In this document: one piece after another, positions 1 to 7,283 of the stretch
How positions within the stretch are numbered: the stretch's first letter is position 1
How the letters are laid out: each line of letters starts with the position of its first letter
Assembly (NCBI RefSeq): GCF_030268965.1
Contig: NZ_BSSE01000029.1
Span: forward strand, 1-64,000
Length of the DNA: 64,000 nucleotides
Direction: 5' to 3'
Origin: Microtetraspora sp. NBRC 16547
Lineage (GTDB): Bacteria > Actinomycetota > Actinomycetes > Streptosporangiales > Streptosporangiaceae
Notes under the pieces: model-generated
Seen by the model: only the letters and a program-made list of their open reading frames with translations
Databases searched by the model: none
Told to the model about the DNA's origin: nothing
Made by a program: the position numbers and the translations under genes

Positions 1-386
1 TTGCCGGAGAACCAGGCGTCGATGGTTTCGCCTTTCACGCTGGTGGTCTTCATGCGGCAGCGGTCGGTGTCGAAGATTTTGCCGTCGAGGATGAGGTGGG
101 GGACGCGGTCGGCGGCGGCGTGTTCCAAGGCTTCGTGCAGGTCGGGGGCTTGATCGGCCAGGACGTCGATGACCTTGTGCAGGTAGCGGTAGGCGGTGGC
201 CTGGGACAGTCCGAACGCGATGCCGTGCAGGCGGATGTTGGGCTTGGAGCGGAACCAGGCCAGGGCGAACAGTGCCTGGTAGAAGCAGGTCAGGCGCCGA
301 GACCTCTTGGGCGTTCCGCGGTGGCGGCGTTCGGTGTGTAGCAGGCGGCCGACGTAGCGGATCAGTTCACGGGAGACGTCGAGCAT
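1..386 (-). CDS. IS5-family transposase, N-terminal part (cut by window edge)
   Basis: The minus strand reads open from an ATG at 386 to the window edge, giving about 128 residues that begin MLDVSRELIRYVGRLL. It continues with a helix-turn-helix segment (GIAFGLSQATAYRYLHKVID) and then HLILDGKIFDTDRC, where an early catalytic Asp of a DDE transposase of the IS5/DDE_Tnp_4 type is expected. The rest of the DDE domain lies outside the window, so intactness cannot be judged. No strong ribosome binding site precedes the ATG, which is common in IS elements. It sits next to an IS1380 relic, so this edge is a mobile-element deposit. Confidence 0.8.
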   Translation of the reverse strand, partial: MLDVSRELIRYVGRLLHTERRHRGTPKRSRRLTCFYQALFALAWFRSKPNIRLHGIAFGLSQATAYRYLHKVIDVLADQAPDLHEALEHAAADRVPHLILDGKIFDTDRCRMKTTSVKGETIDAWFSG

Positions 387-852
387 GGCAGGATAGGCGA
401 TCGCGTGGAGCTTTCTCGGTGTGAGGATCTTGTGGTGAGACCCCTTCTACCGGAAGCTCCACGTTCTTTTTGGGCTCCTGACATTCATCCGTGTATCTGC
501 ACGAGCGTGCCTGTTCCTATCAGACAAAGCCCTGATGTCCGAGTCGATCTCGGTGAGAAAACGTCACTCGGTGGTCGTCCCTTCTGATCGGTTTCGGTTG
601 ATGGAGATTTCCGCCTGATCGTCGCGTTCATCTCAGCCTGGATGCACCGCGTGATTTCTTGTGATCGATTCCTGGTCCAATTCCTCGGCGAGGACTGTTT
701 CACCAGGTGACGCGCTGTTTCCGGGCGTGTGGGGGCCGCTGCGCGCGGGTCGCAGCTTGTGCACAGGGTTCGGGGGCGGGGGTTTGTGCGCCGAGGGCGC
801 GGGTGACCGTTGGGGTCGTGGTGGTGCGGGCGGTGACCGGGGTTGGGGCAGG
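387..852. other. Non-coding flank of IS5-type element
   Basis: No convincing gene is present. About 30 to 60 bases upstream of the transposase ATG lies a stretch (roughly 418-450) containing GATCTTGTGGTGAGACC, which could be the terminal region of the IS5-type element; its partner end is outside the window, so the boundary cannot be proven. The remainder has unusually low codon structure and several chance frames. Confidence 0.35.
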
Positions 853-1090
853 TCAGGCCGTCTGACGCGGGGGTGGTCGGTGGGTGGCCTCGAAGGCGTT
901 CATCCAGGCGCCCTGCCAGCGCCAGTGTTCGGGCAGGTGGACGGTGATGTGGCCGCGGTCGTGCCGGGCGATCCGGGGCCGGGGCGGCGATCAACTGGCG
1001 GCGCAGTGTGGCCCCGCGTGCCTTGGCGTGGAAGGCCGAGGCCAGGCAACCGGTCGCGCGCAGCAGGTTGTGGGTGATCGGTGCGGAAGT
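853..1090 (-). pseudogene. IS1380-family transposase C-terminal relic (frameshifted)
   Basis: On the minus strand one frame reads ITHNLLRATGCLASAFHAKA followed by RGATLRRQLIAAPA. The match to the C-terminal end of IS1380-family transposases then continues in another frame as RIARHDRGHITVHLPEHW and RWQGAWMNAFEATHRPP, ending at a TGA at 853-855. The two halves join only by a frameshift near 965-975. The N-terminal two thirds of the transposase and the inverted repeats are absent. This is therefore a dead remnant of an older insertion. Confidence 0.8.
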
Positions 1091-1119
1091 CCTCGTTGGT
1101 TGTGTTCCTGGATGGTCGG

Positions 1120-1515
1120 TTAGCTGATCCTCTGCACGGTGGCACCCCGTCGGATGGCGCGGGGGATCTCGGCGACGGAGTCCACGATGTCGATCAGGTG
1201 GGCGATGCTCTCGGCTGGAGCGGTGGAGCTGACATCGACGGTGTAGGTGATCCCGGTTGACCGCCAGCTCTCGGTATCGAAGCCGCCGGCTGCGGAAACG
1301 CGCACTCCCAGAAGTTCGATTCCCAGTGCGGCGGCCTCCCGGTAAAGGTCGTTGAGGACGCATCCCGCGGCCGCGAGGTGAAGGAGATGTCCTCCGGTGA
1401 AGTCCGCCCTGACGCTCACGCCCTCGGGCGTCCACCGATGAGGGAAATGTACCGCGTGCTCGTCCGTCACCTTCAGCGATCCTGCGCTCACGATCACGTT
1501 GAAACGATCACCCAT
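1120..1515 (-). CDS. OsmC-like family protein
   Basis: A 131-residue protein with the OsmC/Ohr-like fold signature: a beta-rich N-terminus, then a helix carrying AAAGCVLNDLYREAAALGIE, then a TVDVSSTAPAESIAHLID strand-helix unit. Family members reduce organic hydroperoxides with two cysteines. Here only the first cysteine (GCVLND) is visible; the position of the second is a Ser in DSVAEIPRAIRRG, so peroxidase activity is doubtful. The start at 1515 is chosen because GGGAG precedes it at a good distance; an upstream in-frame ATG would add 14 residues without better support. It is likely monocistronic in the cytoplasm. Confidence 0.75.
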   Translation of the reverse strand: MGDRFNVIVSAGSLKVTDEHAVHFPHRWTPEGVSVRADFTGGHLLHLAAAGCVLNDLYREAAALGIELLGVRVSAAGGFDTESWRSTGITYTVDVSSTAPAESIAHLIDIVDSVAEIPRAIRRGATVQRIS

Positions 1516-1936
1516 GATTCGGCTCCCGGCACCTCGGGCGTACGGACGTGAGGACAAGAGCCGTCCTACACGTCGCAGCCGCCAACCGTCAACACAGCAC
1601 TCCCTCTAACGAGAACGCCCGCTCATGCCGCGAAGCGCGCCCCTGCTTCGTCGCCGAGGATCCCCACGTGCAAGAACGCGGACTTGTCGTAAGAGCAACT
1701 CGTCGTCGAGCACTACTCCCGGTGACGTCCGGGGCGGGGCGTCTCATGGACAGAGGGGCCCCGCCGCACGGTGGTCGGCAACGGTGCGGACCGACCGAGG
1801 CCTCCTGTCATGGACCGGTCCACGTGCCGGGCGGGCCGTCTCGCCGAGCGGGGCCACACATGTAGACATGTCGATCACCCGGACCGGCCCTCTCCGTTAT
1901 GCTCTCGATCTCGTGTCGTACCCCCCAGGAGCATGT
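1516..1936. other. Intergenic region upstream of ion channel gene
   Basis: The region separates divergent genes. It carries an in-frame ATG at 1868 that could extend the channel by 23 residues, but there is no Shine-Dalgarno sequence there. No RNA gene, repeat or clear promoter was recognised. Confidence 0.4.
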
Positions 1937-2713
1937 GTGCGTGAGCGCGTCCGCCAATTCATCGAGTCACGGCGGTTCCAGCAGGCGATCATCGGGGTCA
2001 TCCTCATCAACGCGGCGACGCTCGGAGTCGAGACCTCGCCAGCCGCTGTTGCCCGCTACGGTGGCCTGCTGCACCTGGTGGATCACGTCGCGCTGTACGT
2101 TTTCGTGGCCGAGTTGCTCGCCAAGGCGTACGTGTATCGGCTGCGCTTCCTGCGCGATCCCTGGAACGTTTTCGACGCGGTCATCATCGGGATCTCCTTC
2201 CTGCCGACGGCGAGCGGCCTGTCCGTGCTGCGAGCCGTCCGCGTGCTCCGGACACTCCGCCTGATCTCCGTCGTACCGTCCCTGCGCCGGGTCGTCTCGG
2301 CGCTGCTCAGCGCCGTGCCCGGGATGGCCTCGATCGTGGTCCTCCTCGGGCTCGTGCTCTACGTGGCCGCCGTCATGGGCACCAAGTTGTACGGCGCCGC
2401 CGCGCCCGACTACTTCGGCGACCTGCCGAAGTCCCTCTTCTCGCTGTTCCAGGTGATGACGGGGGACGCCTGGTCGGACATCGCGCGCCCGCTGATGGAG
2501 ACGCATTCGTCGGCCTGGCTGTACTTCGTGCTGGTCGTCCTCGTCTGCACGTTCGTGGTGCTCAACCTCTTCATCGCCGTCGTGGTCAGCGCCATGGAGG
2601 AGGAGAACCGAGAGGAACGCAAAGAGGACCATGCGGTGCTGAGCGAGGTGGCGGCCCTCCGCGCCGAGATCCAGAGCCTGCGCGAGATTCTCGCCGGTCG
2701 CGTCCCTTCCTGA
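1937..2713 (+). CDS. Voltage-gated cation channel, single-domain (BacNaV-like)
   Basis: A 258-residue ion_trans protein with six predicted membrane segments. S4 carries regularly spaced arginines (LRAVRVLRTLRLISVV), followed by S5, a pore loop and S6. The last 35 residues form a charged coiled coil (EEENREERKEDHAVLSEVAA), as in tetrameric bacterial sodium channels. The pore filter is TGDAW instead of the classical TLESW of NaChBac, so ion selectivity is uncertain; the Asp could favour divalent ions. The GTG start at 1937 is preferred because AGGAG lies five bases upstream; an ATG at 1868 is the alternative. It likely assembles as a homotetramer in the cytoplasmic membrane. Confidence 0.85.
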   Translation: MRERVRQFIESRRFQQAIIGVILINAATLGVETSPAAVARYGGLLHLVDHVALYVFVAELLAKAYVYRLRFLRDPWNVFDAVIIGISFLPTASGLSVLRAVRVLRTLRLISVVPSLRRVVSALLSAVPGMASIVVLLGLVLYVAAVMGTKLYGAAAPDYFGDLPKSLFSLFQVMTGDAWSDIARPLMETHSSAWLYFVLVVLVCTFVVLNLFIAVVVSAMEEENREERKEDHAVLSEVAALRAEIQSLREILAGRVPS

Positions 2714-2909
2714 CAGCCGTACGGCTGCTGTACGCCCACCGCGAAACTGTACGCTGACGGGCGCTCCCGCTGAGCATTCGAAGCCACACAAGAACGACAG
2801 GGCGGGGTGGGCGCCTTTCGGAGGCCCGCGCACGTCACCCCCGGTTTCGTCCCAGGCCAGATGGCTGGTTTGCTTGGACGGTCACATCCACCAACACCTG
2901 AGGATCACC

Positions 2910-3692
2910 ATGCGCAGCGTCGACCCTGAGATCTTCCTCGTCGCCCGGCCCGAGCTGGATTACGACGAGCTCGCCCGCTACTTGCGGGAGATCGGGGGCG
3001 AGACCTGGCTGGAGCGGCTGGAGCGGGGCGAGTTCGACGCGCAGAACCTCGCCGAGTTCGCCGGACGCCTGTGCTACCGATCCTTCGAGCCCGGGCTCAA
3101 CCCCAACGTGACCCGAGTCCGGAAGGACCAGACCGACTACCTCCGCAACATCCTGGCCAGCGCGCACGGCTCGGTTCTGGAACACATCAGCTTCTCCTTC
3201 GTCCTGCACAACGTGAGCCGGGTGTTCACCCACGAGCTGGTACGGCACCGCCCCGGCGTAGCCGTCTCCCAGGAGTCCCTCCGTTTCGTCCGGCTGTCGG
3301 AGATTCCGTTCTGGTTCCCCGAGTGGGCGCGGGAGGACCCCGAGCTGATGAAGCGGGCGAGCGCCGTGCTCGACCAGCTCGAGGAGTTCCAGACGTGGAT
3401 GGCCGATCACTTCGGACTGGACGAGGAGGGCGTGCCGTTCGCGGAGAAGAAGCACCGCACGTCCTTCATGCGGCGTTTCGCCCCGGAAGGCGTCGCGACC
3501 GGTCTGATTTGGACCGCCAACGTCCGCACCCTCCGGCACACGATCGAGGCCCGTACGGCGGTCGGGGCCGAAGAGGAGATCCGCCTCGTCTTCCAGCGCA
3601 TCGGCGAGCTGATGAAGGAAGAGGCGCCCGCCCTGTTCGGTGACTACGTCGTCGAGGACGGCGCCTGGATCCCCGGCTGGCGGAAGGTCTGA
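2910..3692 (+). CDS. thyX: FAD-dependent thymidylate synthase ThyX
   Basis: A 260-residue ThyX. The enzyme methylates dUMP to dTMP using methylenetetrahydrofolate, NADPH and FAD. The diagnostic RHRxxxxxxxS motif is present as RHRPGVAVSQESLR, with the substrate-binding Arg/His region TANVRTLRHTIEARTA near the C-terminus. The ATG at 2910 has TGAGGA six bases upstream; a TTG at 2874 is in frame but has no such site. It is followed by a strong hairpin at 3781. No classical thyA is seen in this window. Confidence 0.95.
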   Translation: MRSVDPEIFLVARPELDYDELARYLREIGGETWLERLERGEFDAQNLAEFAGRLCYRSFEPGLNPNVTRVRKDQTDYLRNILASAHGSVLEHISFSFVLHNVSRVFTHELVRHRPGVAVSQESLRFVRLSEIPFWFPEWAREDPELMKRASAVLDQLEEFQTWMADHFGLDEEGVPFAEKKHRTSFMRRFAPEGVATGLIWTANVRTLRHTIEARTAVGAEEEIRLVFQRIGELMKEEAPALFGDYVVEDGAWIPGWRKV

Positions 3693-3780
3693 CAACCCGC
3701 GGCCAGTCCGGGCGCGCACGCCCACACACCCCTTCGCGTACGCGTGCGTGAACGGCGGGTGCGCCGGTTCGAACGGCATG

Positions 3781-3808
3781 CGGGCCCCGCGTGAGCGCGC
3801 GGGGCCCG
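3781..3808 (+). terminator. Hairpin terminator after thyX
   Basis: A perfect 11-bp inverted repeat (CGGGCCCCGCG with a six-base TGAGCG loop) lies 90 bases after the thyX stop. It has no U tract, as is usual for high-GC actinobacteria. Confidence 0.65.
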
Positions 3809-4138
3809 TGGAGCGCTCCAATAGACAAGCTCCAAGAGACAAGCGCGACGGGGGACAGGGCGACGGGAGACGAGATCGGGGACGGGACGAGACGGGTTTG
3901 AGGAAACACGCCCGCTGGGGCGGTTCGGCCTTGTAGAACTCATCCGCGAATTCCGCCACGCGATTGATCTTTCCTGGTAGATCGAATCCTCGTCAGTTGA
4001 CCGGGAGCAACTTTTCGCGGCGGTCAGTATCAGACACCCATGTATCGGCGCAGCCCGAAGATCGAATAACTCGTGCGGAAAGTCGTCCCGTGTGAGTGGT
4101 CGCTCCCGCGATGGCGCCCGCCAATGGTGATCTTTAAG

Positions 4139-4245
4139 CGAAGATCGGCTCTTGCCTGATCCGCAGAGCGCCGCCTTTCGTTGAGGATGGTCTTCGGCGG
4201 GCGCTGCGACTCGTGCGGACGCCATTCGGCAAGAGCCGATCTTCG
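4139..4245. repeat. Long imperfect palindrome with 18-bp perfect arms
   Basis: The arms CGAAGATCGGCTCTTGCC (4139-4156) and its exact complement (4228-4245) flank about 70 bases. Shorter inner arms (TCCGCA/TGCGGA and AGCGCCGCC/GGCGGGCGCT) also pair, so the whole could fold into one extended hairpin. Its position between convergent genes fits a bidirectional terminator; the size and arms also fit a miniature inverted-repeat element, though no target duplication is obvious. Confidence 0.7.
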
Positions 4246-4247
4246 GT

Positions 4248-4261
4248 GAGCGAATTCGCTC
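4248..4261. repeat. 14-bp perfect palindrome
   Basis: GAGCGAATTCGCTC is fully self-complementary and begins two bases after the long palindrome. It could be a protein binding site or part of the same structure. Confidence 0.45.
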
Positions 4262-4282
4262 GGACACGTCCTTATGGGCGCG

Positions 4283-5518
4283 TCACGGCTGCTGTTGAGG
4301 GCGGGCACAGACCTCCGAGGGGCTGAAGATCCAGCATCCGGACCGGGCCGGTGTGGGACCCCACGAAGCGGGTGTGATTCGGGCGAGGGCGATCCGGGTC
4401 GGAGGTGGCGCGAAGGCCCACCGCGGTGCGGCCGACGGGATCAGTCCCTGGCCCGCGGCAGGTGACGCCGAATCCTGGCCGCCCGTACGGCCGCGCCAGG
4501 GGGCGAGGCTCCAGCACGAGGCGTCGGTCACCGACTGGCAGGACTCGGTGAAGGAGGCCGCCAGCGGCGGCAGGGGCACCACCAGCGGGACCGACTCCGA
4601 CACGCGTGTCTCCAGGATCGGCAGGCCGGTCACGTCTCCGGCGGCGGCTCCTCCTGTCGTGTCAGCGGGGTCACCGACCGGCTCGGCCTCGGGATTCGGC
4701 TCGTCCTTGGCCGGATTCGCCTTCTCGGGAGGATTCGGCAGCGAGGTCGGAGGGATGCCGGAAGCCGTGACGGTCGGCTTGGGCGTGCCGCCGCCGGCCC
4801 CGTGGGTCTTGCTCCCCTTGGGAGAGTGCGCGGGACTCGGAGCGGTGCTCTTGGACGGAGTCGGAGAGGGCGTCGGACTGGCGGTATCCGCGGGCGTAGG
4901 GGTGTCGCTGGATGTCGCGGTGGGGGCGGGGTTCGCGCCGGACGTGGGGGTCGTGTCCGGGGGAGGGGTGACCGTCGGTGTCGCGCTCGCCGCGGGCTCC
5001 CCCGTGTCCGCGACGGTCGGTGTCGCGGCGGGAGCGGAGGTCGCTGGGGACGTCGAAGGGGATGTGGCAGCGGGTGTCGCATCGGGTGTCGCATCGGGAG
5101 TCGCGGCAGGAGGCGTGCTGGTCGTGCCACCGGCGCCGGCGGTCCCCGAGTCACCGCTTCCGGACGATCCCGCGTCGGAAGACGACGTGCCGGAGGCACC
5201 ACCCGATGAGGAGGGTCCGGCGTCCGGCGCGGAGTCTCCCGAGCTCGAGGTGGAACCCCCCGATGCGGCCGAGTCCGTACGAGTCGACTCCGCGCCGCCT
5301 GACCCCGAACCACCCGAATCCGGGCTGCCCGCACTCGAACCACCCGAGTCCAGCGCGGACGAGTCGGATAGTGGAGCGGCGGTCGCGGACGCGTCCAACG
5401 CAGGATCGGCACCCGCGGCGAAGGGCTGGGCGACGATCGCGCCCGTCGTCGCGGACACTCCGACAAGGAGAAGATTGGAGAGCAGGCGGGTACGCCGGGG
5501 AGAGTTGCGAGGGGACAT
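4283..5518 (-). CDS. Secreted Ser/Pro/Thr-rich protein, last gene of the six-gene operon
   Basis: A 411-residue protein not recognised as a known family. An N-terminal signal peptide is visible: basic residues (SPRNSPRRTRLLSN), a hydrophobic stretch (LLLVGVSATTGAIVAQ) and a small-residue region ending near AGADPA. Residues about 45-290 are almost only Ser, Thr, Pro, Ala, Gly and Asp, typical of a flexible, possibly glycosylated wall-spanning linker. The final 110 residues are more ordered and contain two cysteines (ESCQSVTDASCW). GGAAGAG precedes the ATG. It starts 15 bases after the preceding gene's stop, so co-translation or co-transcription is likely. Confidence 0.7.
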   Translation of the reverse strand: MSPRNSPRRTRLLSNLLLVGVSATTGAIVAQPFAAGADPALDASATAAPLSDSSALDSGGSSAGSPDSGGSGSGGAESTRTDSAASGGSTSSSGDSAPDAGPSSSGGASGTSSSDAGSSGSGDSGTAGAGGTTSTPPAATPDATPDATPAATSPSTSPATSAPAATPTVADTGEPAASATPTVTPPPDTTPTSGANPAPTATSSDTPTPADTASPTPSPTPSKSTAPSPAHSPKGSKTHGAGGGTPKPTVTASGIPPTSLPNPPEKANPAKDEPNPEAEPVGDPADTTGGAAAGDVTGLPILETRVSESVPLVVPLPPLAASFTESCQSVTDASCWSLAPWRGRTGGQDSASPAAGQGLIPSAAPRWAFAPPPTRIALARITPASWGPTPARSGCWIFSPSEVCARPQQQP

Positions 5519-5533
5519 GGGGGCTCTTCCGTT

Positions 5534-6274
5534 TTAGGGGGTTTTGAGGGGTTTCCAGCCGGCCGCGGCGAACTCGGGAGTGCCCGGCAGGGTGGTCTGC
5601 GGCACGGCGGGTGGCGTGGGATCGGGGATGTTGACCCAGTCGCCCTGGTTGTCACCGCGTACGCCGGGATACCAGGCCATGAGCAGGGTCATCGCGTAGG
5701 GGCTGGAGTACGTCGGACCGTCGCCGTCGCCGCCCGTCGTGGCCGTGACCTGGACCAGGATGGACACCTGGACCTGGTCCTGCGCGCGGGCGCGCCACTG
5801 GACGCCGATCGTCTGCGTGCGCAGTGAGGCACCTTCGGGCAGCTTGCCGTCCTTGGGCAGGCCGAGCGTCGCGCGCCACCCACTCACGGCGGCCCGGGCG
5901 CCGTCGCTGGCGGCCTTGCGCTGCTCCGGCGGGGCGTACAGGACCGCCGCCTGCTCGGCCTGCGCGCCGTCCAGCGTCCAGGCCGCCTCAAGGGCCGCCG
6001 CCGCCGCGGAGGCTGCGCCCAGCTCCGTGTGGGGGAACCCGATGGGATATCCCGCGTCCCCCTCGTACGCAAGGGGCTGCGCCAGCGCGATGGCGGTGGG
6101 CGTCGGCGTCGGAGTGGGGGCCGACGTGGCGTCCACGACCCGCCATGTCCCGACGATCAGGACGACCGCCACGACGGTGATCGCCACCGCGATGATGATC
6201 ACGGCCGCGGAGCGGGCGCGGCGAGGAGAGCCGAGGTCCCAGTCGAGCGCGGGATCCTCGACGACCGGGGGCAC
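5534..6274 (-). CDS. Single-pass membrane protein with extracytoplasmic domain
   Basis: A 246-residue protein starting at a GTG that overlaps the stop of the upstream ATPase gene (TAGTG), so the two are translationally coupled. Residues 1-20 are cytoplasmic (VPPVVEDPALDWDLGSPRR), followed by one membrane helix (AAVIIIAVAITVVAVVLIVG), a TPTPTPT linker and a mixed alpha/beta outer domain of about 170 residues. That domain resembles the NTF2/conjugal-transfer-like accessory domains seen in Gram-positive secretion clusters, but no family was proven. It probably acts on the outer face of the membrane with the other operon products. Confidence 0.75.
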   Translation of the reverse strand: MPPVVEDPALDWDLGSPRRARSAAVIIIAVAITVVAVVLIVGTWRVVDATSAPTPTPTPTAIALAQPLAYEGDAGYPIGFPHTELGAASAAAAALEAAWTLDGAQAEQAAVLYAPPEQRKAASDGARAAVSGWRATLGLPKDGKLPEGASLRTQTIGVQWRARAQDQVQVSILVQVTATTGGDGDGPTYSSPYAMTLLMAWYPGVRGDNQGDWVNIPDPTPPAVPQTTLPGTPEFAAAGWKPLKTP

Positions 6275-7257
6275 TAGCGTCCCGCCCGGTCCGGCCGCAG
6301 GCCGAACGCCTGTCCGGCGGCCGCCGCCAGACGAAGGTACGCGCCCCGCGTCGTGGGCCGGAGGCGGACCAGGTCCACCTCGGCGCCTTCCTTGAGATGC
6401 GGATCGTACGGCACGCGGATCACCGTCCGGCAGCGGTCGCGGAAGTGGCGTTCCAGCAGGTCCACGTCGACGTCGGACCTGCTCTCCACGGCGTTCAGCA
6501 CCACGATCGCGTTCTTGACCAGGTCCGCGTACCCGTGGGCGGTGAGCCAGTCGAGCGTCGCGGCGGCCGAGTTCGCCCCGTCGACCGCGGGGAGGCTGAC
6601 CAGCACGATCTGGTCGGCCAGCTCGAGGGTGGCCCGCATCGCGCCGTGGAGCAGCCCGGTCCCGCAGTCGGTGATGCAGATCGAGTAGTAACGCTCGATC
6701 AGCCCGGCCACCGTCCGGTAGTCGTCCGCGTCGAACGCCTCGCTGACGGCGGGATCGGTGTCGGAGGCCAGCACCTCCAGCCGGGCGGGGGACTGGGACG
6801 TGAAGGCCCGCGCGTCGGCGTAGCGGACGATGTGGTCGGCCTCGGCGAGCAGCGTGCGGATCGTCGCGGCGGTCTCGGACTTGACCTTGAGTCCCAGAGT
6901 CCCGCGATCCGGGTTCGCGTCGATCGCGATCACCCGGTCCCCCCGCAAGGAGGCCAGCGTGTTGCCGAGGGCGGCCGTCGTCGTGGTCTTGCCCACCCCG
7001 CCCTTGAGACTCATGACCGCGATCCGGTGATGCCCGCTCGCCACAGGCGTCTGAGCCTGCGCGATCAGGGTGCGTCGCTCGCGCTCCGCCGTGGACTCCG
7101 AAGGGATGTACTTCCGTCCGGAGAGCCGCCAGACGAGCCGCCGCCATCCGCCCGCGGGCTCCGGGCGCCGGTTCGTGAGCAGGTGTTCCGCGGTGAGCGG
7201 GACCGTCTCGGGGACTTGCTCGGCCGGTGCGTCGGCCGAGGTGTGGATCTCTGTCAA
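6274..7257 (-). CDS. MinD/ParA-like ATPase (EspI-type)
   Basis: A 327-residue P-loop ATPase. A proline-containing basic N-terminus of about 75 residues precedes the deviant Walker A motif (MSLKGGVGKTTTTAALG, residues 82-98) and the IAIDANPDRGTLG segment typical of MinD-like proteins associated with type VII secretion, such as mycobacterial EspI. The switch II region reads ICITDCGTGLLHGAMRATLE. The start is a TTG with AAAGGA about eight bases upstream. It is the only cytoplasmic enzyme of the operon, so it may energise or position the membrane proteins. A role in chromosome segregation is unlikely because no ParB or parS is near. Confidence 0.85.
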   Translation of the reverse strand: MTEIHTSADAPAEQVPETVPLTAEHLLTNRRPEPAGGWRRLVWRLSGRKYIPSESTAERERRTLIAQAQTPVASGHHRIAVMSLKGGVGKTTTTAALGNTLASLRGDRVIAIDANPDRGTLGLKVKSETAATIRTLLAEADHIVRYADARAFTSQSPARLEVLASDTDPAVSEAFDADDYRTVAGLIERYYSICITDCGTGLLHGAMRATLELADQIVLVSLPAVDGANSAAATLDWLTAHGYADLVKNAIVVLNAVESRSDVDVDLLERHFRDRCRTVIRVPYDPHLKEGAEVDLVRLRPTTRGAYLRLAAAAGQAFGLRPDRAGR

Positions 7258-7283
7258 GGCACGGTCCTTTCGAACGTGAGCTA

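Larger units (their letters stand above)
3809..4282. other. Intergenic region between thyX and the six-gene operon
   Basis: No gene with credible codon use was found between the convergent thyX and the secreted-protein gene ending at 4283. The stretch is less GC-rich than its surroundings and holds a long imperfect palindrome and a 14-bp palindrome, listed separately. Confidence 0.5.

Noticed and set aside
485-1435. Minus-strand 316-codon open frame
   Set aside because: It runs out of frame through the OsmC gene and the IS1380 relic. Only its middle part (ITHNLLRATGCLASA) is meaningful, as transposase relic.
1967-2833. Minus-strand 288-codon open frame opposite the channel
   Set aside because: It is the antisense of a gene with clear S4, pore and coiled-coil features, and its composition (Asp, Glu, His, Arg) is typical of antisense frames in GC-rich DNA.
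6274-7257. Chromosome-partitioning ParA
   Set aside because: No parB or parS-like site is nearby, and the basic N-terminal extension and operon partners match EspI/MinD-like proteins better.
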